From assembly GCF_004519295.1 (NCBI RefSeq), contig NZ_SOZH01000002.1:124001-188000 (forward strand): DNA of 64,000 nt, in the 5' to 3' direction. The DNA is from Cellulosimicrobium funkei (GTDB lineage: Bacteria; Actinomycetota; Actinomycetes; Actinomycetales; Cellulomonadaceae). Shown here one piece after another: positions 57,380-64,000 of the stretch. Position numbers and translations under genes: made by a program. Position 1 is the first letter of the stretch, and each line of letters opens with the position of its first letter. The notes below the pieces were generated by a model, which was not told the DNA's origin, searched no databases, and saw only the letters and a program-made list of their open reading frames with translations.

Positions 57380-57760
57380 TCAGGACACGCCGAGCAGGTC
57401 GATGACGAAGATCAGCGTCTTGCCGGACAGGCGGTGCCCGCCGCCCGCCGGGCCGTACGCGAGCTCCGGCGGCACGACGAGCTTGCGGCGCCCGCCGACC
57501 TTCATGCCCGGGATGCCCTGCTGCCAGCCCGCGATGAGGCTGCGCAGCGGGAAGTTGATCGACTCGCCGCGGTTCCACGACGCGTCGAACTCCTCGCCCG
57601 TCTCGTACTCGACGCCGAGGTAGTGCACGTTCACGGTCGCGCCGGGCGTGGCCTCGGGGCCGTCGCCCACGGTGATGTCCTCGACGACGAGCTCGGTGGG
57701 CGCGGGACCCTCCGGGGCGTCGACCTCGGGACGGGACAGTCCGTTCTCTCCAGTGGTCAT
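57380..57760 (-). CDS. FKBP-type peptidyl-prolyl cis-trans isomerase
   Basis: 126 residues from ATG 57760. Complete FKBP fold: TPGATVNVHYLGVEYETGEE, FDASWNRGESINFPL, LIAGWQQGIPGMKVGG, RRKLVVPPELAYGPAG and a final GKTLIFVIDLLGVS. Active-site aromatic residues are conserved. No signal peptide, so it assists folding in the cytosol. Confidence 0.95.
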   Translation of the reverse strand: MTTGENGLSRPEVDAPEGPAPTELVVEDITVGDGPEATPGATVNVHYLGVEYETGEEFDASWNRGESINFPLRSLIAGWQQGIPGMKVGGRRKLVVPPELAYGPAGGGHRLSGKTLIFVIDLLGVS

Positions 57761-57926
57761 GCTCCGATCCAACCACGGCGCCGGGCGCCCGGTCCGGCGT
57801 GCGGAGCCGACGGCGCTCCGGCGCGGGTCGAGGTTGGGGTCGTCCGCAACCCCGGTCGGGGGCGCCCCGCACGGGCCGTTCGGCGACGCGCAACATCGCG
57901 AGCCCGAAAATCGCCATCATGGAGGC

Positions 57927-59093
57927 ATGCCCACCACACCTGAGCCGCACTCCGGCGTGCCCGCCGACCCCGCGCGCCCGGGCGCACCCGAGGTGCCGTC
58001 GACCCCGGTGCCGCCGACCGCCGTCGGGCACCGGCCCTCCCCGCAGGAGGTGCGGCGGTGGCGCCGCTTCCTCGCCGACGAGCGCGCCGAGGCCGCGGTG
58101 TACCGGGACCTCGCGAGCCGCCGGACGGGCGAGGAGCGGGACATCCTGCTGGCGCTCGCGGAGGCGGAGCGCCGCCACGAGCAGCACTGGCTCGACCTGC
58201 TCGGCGAGGACGCAGGACGGCCGCTGCGCGGTGACTGGCGCACCCGCACGCTCGGGTGGCTCGCGCGGCGCTTCGGCGGCGTGTTCGTGCTCGCGCTCGC
58301 GCAGCGGGCCGAGGCGCGCTCGACGTACGCGACCGATGCCGACGCGACGCCCCGGATGGCCGCCGACGAGCGGATCCACGAGGAGGTCGTGCGCGGCCTC
58401 GCGACGCGCGGGCGCAACCGCATGTCCGGGACGTTCCGCGCGGCGGTGTTCGGCGCGAACGACGGCCTCGTGTCGAACCTCGCGCTGATCCTCGGCATCG
58501 GGGCGTCCGGCGCGTCGAACAGCACGGTCCTCCTCTCGGGCCTCGCGGGCCTGCTCGCGGGGGCCCTCTCGATGGGCGCGGGGGAGTACGTGTCCGTGCG
58601 CTCGCAGCGCGAGCTGCTCGACGCGTCGACGCCGAGCCCGCAGGCGTCGGCGGCGCTGCCCGACCTCGACGTGGACGCGAACGAGCTCGCGCTCGTCTAC
58701 CGGGCGCGCGGCATGGCGCCCGCCGAGGCCGAGGAGCACGCGGCCGACGTCCTCGCCACGTACACCCAGCAGACGGTGATCGCGCCGCCGCCCGGCATCG
58801 ACGAGCACGAGACGCACGGGACCGCGATGGGGGCGGCGGTCTCGTCGTTCCTCTTCTTCGCGTCGGGTGCGCTCATCCCGGTCGTGCCGTACCTCCTCGG
58901 GATGACGGGGTTCCTCGCGGTCGGGGTCGCGGCGCTCCTCGTCGGGATCGCGCTGCTCGCGACGGGCGCGACCGTGGGCCTCCTCTCGGGGACGTCCCCG
59001 CTCACGCGGGCCCTGCGCCAGATCGCCATCGGGTTCGGCGCGGCCGCGGCCACGTACGCGCTCGGCCTGGTGTTCGGGGCAACCGTCGGGTGA
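57927..59093 (+). CDS. Ferritin-like/VIT1 fusion, probable iron or manganese transporter
   Basis: 388 residues from ATG 57927 (GGAGG close upstream). Residues about 45-165 form a rubrerythrin-like four-helix bundle (EVRRWRRFLADERAEAAVYR, EAERRHEQHW with metal-binding Glu and His). From about 175 a VIT1/CCC1 membrane domain: FRAAVFGANDGLVSNLALIL, GAGEYVSVRSQREL, and several later spans. This is the MbfA-like arrangement that exports Fe/Mn, with the cytosolic ferritin part sensing or delivering metal. Confidence 0.9.
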   Translation: MPTTPEPHSGVPADPARPGAPEVPSTPVPPTAVGHRPSPQEVRRWRRFLADERAEAAVYRDLASRRTGEERDILLALAEAERRHEQHWLDLLGEDAGRPLRGDWRTRTLGWLARRFGGVFVLALAQRAEARSTYATDADATPRMAADERIHEEVVRGLATRGRNRMSGTFRAAVFGANDGLVSNLALILGIGASGASNSTVLLSGLAGLLAGALSMGAGEYVSVRSQRELLDASTPSPQASAALPDLDVDANELALVYRARGMAPAEAEEHAADVLATYTQQTVIAPPPGIDEHETHGTAMGAAVSSFLFFASGALIPVVPYLLGMTGFLAVGVAALLVGIALLATGATVGLLSGTSPLTRALRQIAIGFGAAAATYALGLVFGATVG

Positions 59094-59199
59094 AATCCGG
59101 CGCGTCGAGTGGTGAGCGTCACACTCCCGTGCCTACCGTGACCTCGGACGGGCCCCACGGCCCGCCCCTTCGCTGCACCGACGACCCACGGGGCACACG

Positions 59200-60354
59200 A
59201 TGGACGCGACTCACGACGCGCAGGGCAGGCGCGCACCGGCCGCCCGTCGCTGGATCGTGCGCGCGCTCGTCGCCGGTGGCGGTCTCGGTGCCGGCCTCGC
59301 GTTCGCCGTCGCGACCGCAGGCAGCGCGTCCGCCGCGGACGACCCGCTCGGGCTCGGCAAGCCACTCTCGCCCGTCACGTCGACGGTGCAGACCGTCGTC
59401 GACCCGGTCGTCCAGGACGTGGTCCAGCCCGTCGTGCGCGACGTCGTCGCCCCCGTGGTCCAGCCCGTCGCCCCGGTCGTGGAGAAGGTCGTCACCCCTG
59501 CCGCCCCGGTGGTCGAGGAGGTCGCGCGGCCCGTCGCCCCGGTGGTCGAGCAGGTCGTCCAGCCGGTCGCTCCCGTGGTTGAGCAGGTCGTGGAGCCGGT
59601 GGCGCCCGTCGTGCAGCCGGTGACCGACGCCGTCGCGCCCGTGACGACGCCGGTGCTCGACGTCGTCGTGCCGGCCGCGACGCCCGTCGTCGAGGCGGTC
59701 GCCCCCGTGGTGAACCCTGTGCTCGAGACGGTCTCGCCCGCGCTCGACCCGGTGACCCCGGTCCTGGAGGCGCTGACGCCGGTCCTCGACGTCCTGGCCC
59801 CCGTGACCGACCCGGTGCTCGGGCCGATCACCGGCCCGCTCGCTCCGCTGGAGCCGCTGACGCCGCTGCTCCCCGGGACGCCCGGCACGGGCACCCCGGG
59901 CACGGACGACTCGTCGGTCGGCGTCCCGTCGACGCCGGGCGCGGTCGACCTGGGCGGCGTCGTGGCCGCGCCGTCGGTGACCGCCGTCCCCTCGCTCTTG
60001 CCCGCCGCACCGGCGGCCGCCGCACCCAGCGCCACCACGACGGGCCGCGACGGCCCCGAGGATGTCGCCGCGAGGGACGCGCGCGCCCGGACGGCGGCGG
60101 CCGACGTCGCACCGACCGGCGCGCCGCTGCCCTCTGACGGGCCGACCGGCCCTGGGGGCGTCCCCTCCGACGGCGGCCCCGGCACCACTCCCTCGCCCTC
60201 CGGCAGCGCGCAGCGTGCCGGGGCGGGCGGCGAGCTCGCGGCGGTCGGCAGCGGTGCCGACGCCCCCGCGCTCTCCACCTGGACCGCCGTCGTGGACGAC
60301 GCGCGGTCGAAGCACCCCTCGACCTTCTTCGAGGTCCCCGTCTCTCCTGCCTGA
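59200..60354 (+). CDS. Exported Val/Pro-repeat protein
   Basis: 384 residues from ATG 59200. Twin-Arg-like basic start (RRWIVRALVAGG), hydrophobic core and cleavage near ASAADD. Residues about 60-230 consist of repeated PVAPVVEQVVQ-type units of 11 residues, with Val/Pro rotating every few positions, then Pro/Gly/Ala low complexity. It ends SKHPSTFFEVPVSPA with no anchor. No known domain. The opposite strand is also open, but only this frame has a signal peptide. It is followed after 87 bp by the anchored repeat protein, so they may form a pair. Confidence 0.7.
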   Translation: MDATHDAQGRRAPAARRWIVRALVAGGGLGAGLAFAVATAGSASAADDPLGLGKPLSPVTSTVQTVVDPVVQDVVQPVVRDVVAPVVQPVAPVVEKVVTPAAPVVEEVARPVAPVVEQVVQPVAPVVEQVVEPVAPVVQPVTDAVAPVTTPVLDVVVPAATPVVEAVAPVVNPVLETVSPALDPVTPVLEALTPVLDVLAPVTDPVLGPITGPLAPLEPLTPLLPGTPGTGTPGTDDSSVGVPSTPGAVDLGGVVAAPSVTAVPSLLPAAPAAAAPSATTTGRDGPEDVAARDARARTAAADVAPTGAPLPSDGPTGPGGVPSDGGPGTTPSPSGSAQRAGAGGELAAVGSGADAPALSTWTAVVDDARSKHPSTFFEVPVSPA

Positions 60355-60441
60355 CGTGGCTCGCGTCGCGCCCCGAGCGCGGCAGACGCGACCCGGCGCC
60401 GTCGTGCGCCAGCCACTTCTGAGCAGGAAAGAGAAACGATC

Positions 60442-62109
60442 ATGCACACCTTCGTCCGGCGCGCGCTGCGCACAGCGCTCGTCACAGGCGGCCTCGTGGT
60501 CGTCGGGGCCGGAGCGGCCCACGCAGCCGAGGGCGACCTCCTCGGCGATCTCGGACTGGACGTGTCGGTCGAGGCTCCGCTGAGCCAGGTGACCGAGGTC
60601 CTGCCCGACGTCGCGGTCGACGTGCCCGTGCACGTCCCCGTGACCGTGTCCGACGTCGCGGTGGGCGCCCTGGGCGACGCCGCCGTCACGTCCGCGCCGG
60701 AGCCCGCTCCGGCTCCCGCACCCGCGCCCGCACCCGAGCCCGCGCCTGCACCGGCGGCTCCCGCGGACGTGGACGTCGACGTGCCGGTGACCATTCCGGT
60801 GGACGTGTCCGGGGTCGCTGCCGGTGTCCTGGGTGACGCCGCGGTGACCCAGGCACCGGCCGAGCCGGCGCCCGCGCCTGCTCCTGCGCCGGAGCCTGCT
60901 CCCGCCACGGGGGCGGACCCGGTGGACGTCGACCTCGACGTGCCGGTGACGGTCCCGGTGGACGTGTCGGGCGTCGCTGCGGGCGTCCTGGGTGACGCCA
61001 CGGTGGCCCCGGCCCCGGCGGCGCAGCCGTCGGCCCCGGCGACCGGTGGTGGGGCCGGGGGCTCGACCGGCGAGGAGGCGTCCGGGGTGGACGTCGACGT
61101 GCCGGTGACGGTCCCGGTGAACGTGTCGGGAGTCGCTGCCGGTGTCCTGGGCGACGCGGCGGTGACGCCGGCTCCGGCGCAGCCGTCGGCTCCCGCGGCC
61201 GGTGGTGGCGCCGACGGCTCGACCGGCGAGGAGGCGTCCGGGGTGGACGTCGACGTGCCGGTGACCGTCCCGGTGGACGTGTCGGGTGTCGCCGTCGGCG
61301 TGGGCGGTGACGCCACGGTCGGTGGCGGGACGGCCGGCGAGGGCTCGGGCGACGGGACCGGCTCGACCGGCACCGACGGCTCGGGTCTGCTCGACGGCGT
61401 CCTCGGCGAGGACGGCCTCGTCGACGACCTGCTGGGCGACGGCCTCCTCGGGGGCGGTCTGCTCGGTGAGGGCGACGGCCTGCTGGACGGCGTGCTCGGC
61501 GAGGACGGCCTCGTGGACGACCTGCTCGGCGGCTCGTCGGGTGACGGTCTGCTCGACGGCGTGCTGGGCGAGGACGGGCTGCTGGGCGACGGCGGCGTGC
61601 TGGACGGCGTGCTCGGCGAGGACGGCGTCCTCGGGGCGCTGCCCGACCTGGACGTCGACCTGCCGGTGACCGTGCCCGTCACGGTCTGCGGCGTGGGTGT
61701 GGGCCTCCTGGGCGACGCCTCGGCGGGGTGCCCGACGTCCGCCGTCGTGCCGACGGACCCGACCGACCCGACGGACCCGACCGGCCCCACGGACCCGACC
61801 GACCCGACGGGCCCGACCGGTCCTGCGGACCCGGGGACGACCGGCGGCTCGGTGACCCGGGTGCTCAACCCGGTGAGCACGGGGACGGGCTCCACGAACG
61901 GCGCCGCGACCGGCACCGCGAACGCCGCGTCCGCCGTCACGGCGTCGGGCCCGACCGCCCTCGCCACGACGGGCGCGGGCGGTGACCTCGGTCTGCTCGT
62001 GATGGCCGGGCTGCTGACGCTGCTCGGTCTGTCGCTCCAGCGCTTCCGCCGGAAGTCCTGGGTCGCGGACCCGGACGCCTACACCCCGGTCTTCACCGAC
62101 CGGAGCTGA
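60442..62109 (+). CDS. LAxTG-anchored surface protein with chaplin-like beta repeats
   Basis: 555 residues. Signal peptide to about 29. Six copies of a DVPVTVPVDVSGVAAGVLGD-type unit at about 59-82, 111-134, 165-188, 218-241, 270-292 and 405-430, joined by Pro/Ala or Gly/Ser spacers. The last has VTVCGVGVGLLGDASAGC with two Cys, very close to the chaplin pattern of amphipathic amyloid-forming proteins. Residues 314-398 repeat GLLDGVLGEDGLVDDLLG. Then a Thr/Asp/Pro stalk, LATTG at 507-511, a membrane span and RRK. It should be linked to the wall by a class E sortase; amyloid behaviour is inference. Confidence 0.82.
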   Translation: MHTFVRRALRTALVTGGLVVVGAGAAHAAEGDLLGDLGLDVSVEAPLSQVTEVLPDVAVDVPVHVPVTVSDVAVGALGDAAVTSAPEPAPAPAPAPAPEPAPAPAAPADVDVDVPVTIPVDVSGVAAGVLGDAAVTQAPAEPAPAPAPAPEPAPATGADPVDVDLDVPVTVPVDVSGVAAGVLGDATVAPAPAAQPSAPATGGGAGGSTGEEASGVDVDVPVTVPVNVSGVAAGVLGDAAVTPAPAQPSAPAAGGGADGSTGEEASGVDVDVPVTVPVDVSGVAVGVGGDATVGGGTAGEGSGDGTGSTGTDGSGLLDGVLGEDGLVDDLLGDGLLGGGLLGEGDGLLDGVLGEDGLVDDLLGGSSGDGLLDGVLGEDGLLGDGGVLDGVLGEDGVLGALPDLDVDLPVTVPVTVCGVGVGLLGDASAGCPTSAVVPTDPTDPTDPTGPTDPTDPTGPTGPADPGTTGGSVTRVLNPVSTGTGSTNGAATGTANAASAVTASGPTALATTGAGGDLGLLVMAGLLTLLGLSLQRFRRKSWVADPDAYTPVFTDRS

Positions 62110-62121
62110 CGTCCAGAGACG

Positions 62122-62157
62122 CCAGGACCGCCCGGGCAGCTGCCCGGGCGGTCCTGG
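62122..62157. terminator. 36-bp perfect palindrome between convergent genes
   Basis: CCAGGACCGCCCGGGCAG followed by its exact complement, 12 bases after the surface-protein stop and 16 before the gntP stop. It acts as a bidirectional terminator without a T-run. Confidence 0.85.
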
Positions 62158-62173
62158 CCGCGCTCGTCGCGCG

Positions 62174-63556
62174 CTACGCGACGGCGAAGACGAGGGCCGC
62201 GATGGCGAAGCCCATGACGCCGATGGCCGTCTCCATGACCGTCCACGTGCGGAGGGTCGTCTTGACGTCCATGTCGAAGAACCGGCCTACGAGCCAGAAC
62301 CCGGAGTCGTTCACATGACTGAGCACCACCGAGCCCGCTGCCACGGCGACGACGACCGCGGCGAGCTCGATCGCGTTGAACCCGCCGGCCTCCACGGCCG
62401 GGGCGATGAGCCCAGCCGCGGTGGTCAGCGCGACGGTCGCGGAACCCTGCGCCACGCGGAGGATCGCCGCGATGAGGAACCCGGCCACGATGACGGGCAG
62501 GCCGAGGTCGCCGAGCACGTCGGCGAGCGCGTCGCCGATCCCCGTCGCGCGCAGGACTCCACCGAACATGCCGCCCGCGCCGGTGATGAGGATGACCGAG
62601 CACACCGGGCCGAGCGCCGAGTCGAGGGTCTTCTCCAGCGCCGTCCCGGAGACGCCGCGACGGCGGCCCAGGACCCAGGCGGCGACGAGCACGGTGATGA
62701 GCAGCGCGATCGGCGTCGCACCGATGGCGCGCAGCGTCTGCACGGCGGGGTTGTCCCCGTCGACGGTCCCGGCGGCGCGGAGCGCGTCGAGGCCCGTGTT
62801 GGCGAAGATGAGCACGAGCGGGAGCAGGAGGATCGCGACGACGGTGCCGAACTTCGGCGGGTTCTCGAGCTGGTCCTCGTCGGCCTCGCCGAGGATCGCG
62901 GGGATGGGTAGCTCGATGCGGCGTCCGGCGAAGCGGCCGAACAGGTAGCTCGTGACGTACCACGTCGGGATGGCGACGACGAGGCCGAGCAGGATGACGA
63001 TGCCGATGTTCGCGCCGAGGAACTCGGTCGCGGCGACGGGGCCGGGGTGCGGCGGCACGTAGATGTGCATGACGGAGAACGCACCCGCCACGGGCAGGCC
63101 GTAGAGGAGGAGCGAGCCGCCCAGCCGACGCCCGACGGAGAAGACGATCGGCAGCATGACGACGAGACCGGCGTCGAAGAAGATCGGGAAGCCGAAGATG
63201 AGGGAGGCGAGGCCGAGCGCGAACGGCGCCCGCTTCTCCCCGAACTTCTCGATGAGGAAGTCCGCCATGACCTTGGCGCCGCCGCTCGTCTCGACGAGCC
63301 TGCCGAGCATGGCGCCCAGCCCCACGAGGAGCGCGACGGTCGCGAGCGTCGAGCCGAACCCGGCGGTGAGCACCTCGACGATCGATCCCGTCGGGATGCC
63401 GGCGACCACCGCGGTGAGCAGGCTGACGAGGATGAGCGCCACGAAGGCGTGCAGCTTGAGCTTGATGATGAGGAACAGCAGGATCGCGATCGCGCCGGCG
63501 GCGATGGCGAGCAGCGGTCCGGCGGTCAGGGTCTGTGTCCAGTCCTCGGGGGGCAT
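62174..63556 (-). CDS. gntP: Gluconate:proton symporter (GntP family)
   Basis: 460 residues from ATG 63556. About twelve membrane spans and GntP family segments: FPIFFDAGLVVMLPIVFSVG, SVMHIYVPPHPGPVAATEFL, ITGAGGMFGGVLRATG, AQGSATVALTTAAGLIAP and SHVNDSGFWLVGRFF. It imports gluconate or a related sugar acid. The gntK gene lies directly upstream on the same strand, so uptake and phosphorylation are coupled. The intervening gap carries two kinds of tandem repeats. Confidence 0.95.
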   Translation of the reverse strand: MPPEDWTQTLTAGPLLAIAAGAIAILLFLIIKLKLHAFVALILVSLLTAVVAGIPTGSIVEVLTAGFGSTLATVALLVGLGAMLGRLVETSGGAKVMADFLIEKFGEKRAPFALGLASLIFGFPIFFDAGLVVMLPIVFSVGRRLGGSLLLYGLPVAGAFSVMHIYVPPHPGPVAATEFLGANIGIVILLGLVVAIPTWYVTSYLFGRFAGRRIELPIPAILGEADEDQLENPPKFGTVVAILLLPLVLIFANTGLDALRAAGTVDGDNPAVQTLRAIGATPIALLITVLVAAWVLGRRRGVSGTALEKTLDSALGPVCSVILITGAGGMFGGVLRATGIGDALADVLGDLGLPVIVAGFLIAAILRVAQGSATVALTTAAGLIAPAVEAGGFNAIELAAVVVAVAAGSVVLSHVNDSGFWLVGRFFDMDVKTTLRTWTVMETAIGVMGFAIAALVFAVA

Positions 63557-63576
63557 GGTGTCTCCGTCGACGGTCG

Positions 63577-63617
63577 GGTGCGTGGTGCGTGGTGCGTGGT
63601 GCGTGGTGCGTGGTGCA
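63577..63617. repeat. 7-bp tandem repeat upstream of gntP
   Basis: GGTGCGT is repeated five times without interruption at 63577-63611, then a partial GGTGCA. It lies 20-60 bases before the gntP start, in its leader or promoter. Unit length makes slippage likely and would change spacing in front of gntP. Confidence 0.9.
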
Positions 63618-63644
63618 GGGGTGAGGGTCAGGGAGGGCGGCGCG

Positions 63645-63719
63645 GCTCAGCGCTCGCCCGAGGCGTCGTTCAGCGCTCGCCCGAGGCGTCGCTCAGTGCG
63701 TGCCCGAGGTGTCGCTCAG
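63645..63719. repeat. 23-bp tandem repeats covering the gntK 3' end
   Basis: Three units of 23 bases start at 63645, 63668 and 63691, each containing CGCTCGCCCGAGGCGTC or a close variant, and a fourth begins at 63714. The gntK stop (TCA on the plus strand, 63693-63695) lies in the third. The first two look like duplicated copies of the gene terminus. Confidence 0.85.
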
Positions 63720-64000
63720 CCGGGTCCGGGCGAGGATCTCGTCCACGACCTGCTCGGGCGTGGCGGAGACGTCGAGCGTGAAGCCGGGCTCGTCGTCGGC
63801 CAGGGGCTCGAGCGTGGCGAGCTGCGACGGCAGGAGCGACGTGGGCATGAAGTGCCCGCTGCGGTGCTGCATGCGCTCGGCGAGGAGCTCGGGGGTGCCG
63901 TCGAGGTGGACGAAGCACACCTCGCCCCGGGCGGTGCGCAGCAGGTCGCGATAGGTGCGCTTGAGCGCGGAGCACGTGACGACGCCGGACCGGCCGGCCT
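63693..64000 (-). CDS. gntK: Gluconokinase, C-terminal part (runs off the window)
   Basis: About 101 C-terminal residues are visible. They contain SALKRTYRDLLRTA, VCFVHLDGTPELLAERM, RSGHFMPTSLLPSQLATLEP and a final DVSATPEQVVDEILARTRL, all diagnostic of thermoresistant gluconokinase (P-loop kinase family). It phosphorylates gluconate to 6-phosphogluconate. The N-terminal P-loop lies beyond the right edge. The last residues (SDTSGTH) are encoded inside the 23-bp tandem repeat. Confidence 0.93.
   Translation of the reverse strand, partial: AGRSGVVTCSALKRTYRDLLRTARGEVCFVHLDGTPELLAERMQHRSGHFMPTSLLPSQLATLEPLADDEPGFTLDVSATPEQVVDEILARTRLSDTSGTH

Noticed and set aside
59211-61967. 918-codon open frame antisense to the two surface-protein genes
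   Set aside because: The frame is a mirror of repetitive DNA (Ser/Thr/Pro-rich). The plus-strand frames have signal peptides, ribosome binding sites and one LATTG sorting signal, so those are the real genes.

Overview
The window comes from a very GC-rich Gram-positive actinobacterium. Almost every third codon position is G or C, GTG starts are frequent, and genes are often coupled by ATGA or GTGA overlaps. Secreted proteins carry lipoboxes or LAxTG-type sorting signals. The mix of an arabinan/xylan-type GH43 enzyme, ABC sugar-type importers without their own ATPase, a DUF6318 lipoprotein and a VIT1/ferritin protein fits the Cellulomonadaceae/Promicromonosporaceae group (for example Cellulosimicrobium). 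That placement is an inference from gene content, not a database result. No rRNA, tRNA, CRISPR array, prophage or insertion sequence was recognised.

Layout. 1-6224: a partial divergent gene (possible GntR-type regulator) faces an operon of a zinc alcohol dehydrogenase, a complete TRAP transporter (dctQ, dctM, dctP), a four-carbon acid-sugar kinase (otnK) and its decarboxylase partner (otnC); together they look like a tetronate (threonate/erythronate) catabolic unit. 6246-11833: mug DNA glycosylase, a secreted GH43 glycosidase, an orphan histidine kinase and a DUF4352 protein. 11962-13568: a coupled DUF6318 lipoprotein/PKD pair. 13899-18134: a ugpA-ugpE-ugpB-ugpQ-like operon for glycerol-3-phosphate or glycerophosphodiester uptake. 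18228-21730: small genes including a ChaB protein cut by an in-frame amber codon, RNase Z and a ribbon-helix-helix/RAMA-like protein behind a perfect 23-bp palindrome. 21834-26243: a tryptophan-to-anthranilate operon (kynA, amidohydrolase, kynU, PaaX-type regulator).

26471-35764: a cell-wall-anchored choice-of-anchor A protein, a secreted purple-acid-phosphatase-like enzyme, an ADP-ribosylglycohydrolase, an excalibur protein, an OmpA-domain protein plus lipoprotein pair and Hsp20 with a HAIR-like operator. 35867-46862: a coiled-coil protein, two PASTA-like lipoproteins, a DnaQ/BRCT exonuclease, a secreted M28 peptidase, an SDR, NADH dehydrogenase II and an acyl-CoA ligase. 46942-57760: mostly single housekeeping or accessory genes (APH, methyltransferase, xylulokinase, MOSC, PH domain, DinB, DsbA/FrnE, AlkA-like glycosylase, RNase HI, DedA, FKBP). 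57927-64000: ferritin/VIT1 transporter, two low-complexity surface proteins, and the gluconate pair gntP-gntK running off the right edge.

The most unusual signals are: (i) one C-terminal module of about 90 residues, bounded by two cysteines, on three unrelated secreted enzymes (GH43, phosphatase, M28 peptidase); (ii) a sortase-anchored protein with six chaplin-like beta repeats, next to a Val/Pro-repeat exported protein; (iii) the RHH/RAMA-like gene with its palindromic operator and low GC; (iv) the amber-interrupted chaB; (v) a 21-bp intergenic repeat family present as two arrays 25 kb apart; (vi) an in-frame palindromic insertion inside the amidohydrolase of the kynurenine operon. Gene starts were chosen by eye from ribosome binding sites, overlaps and signal peptides.
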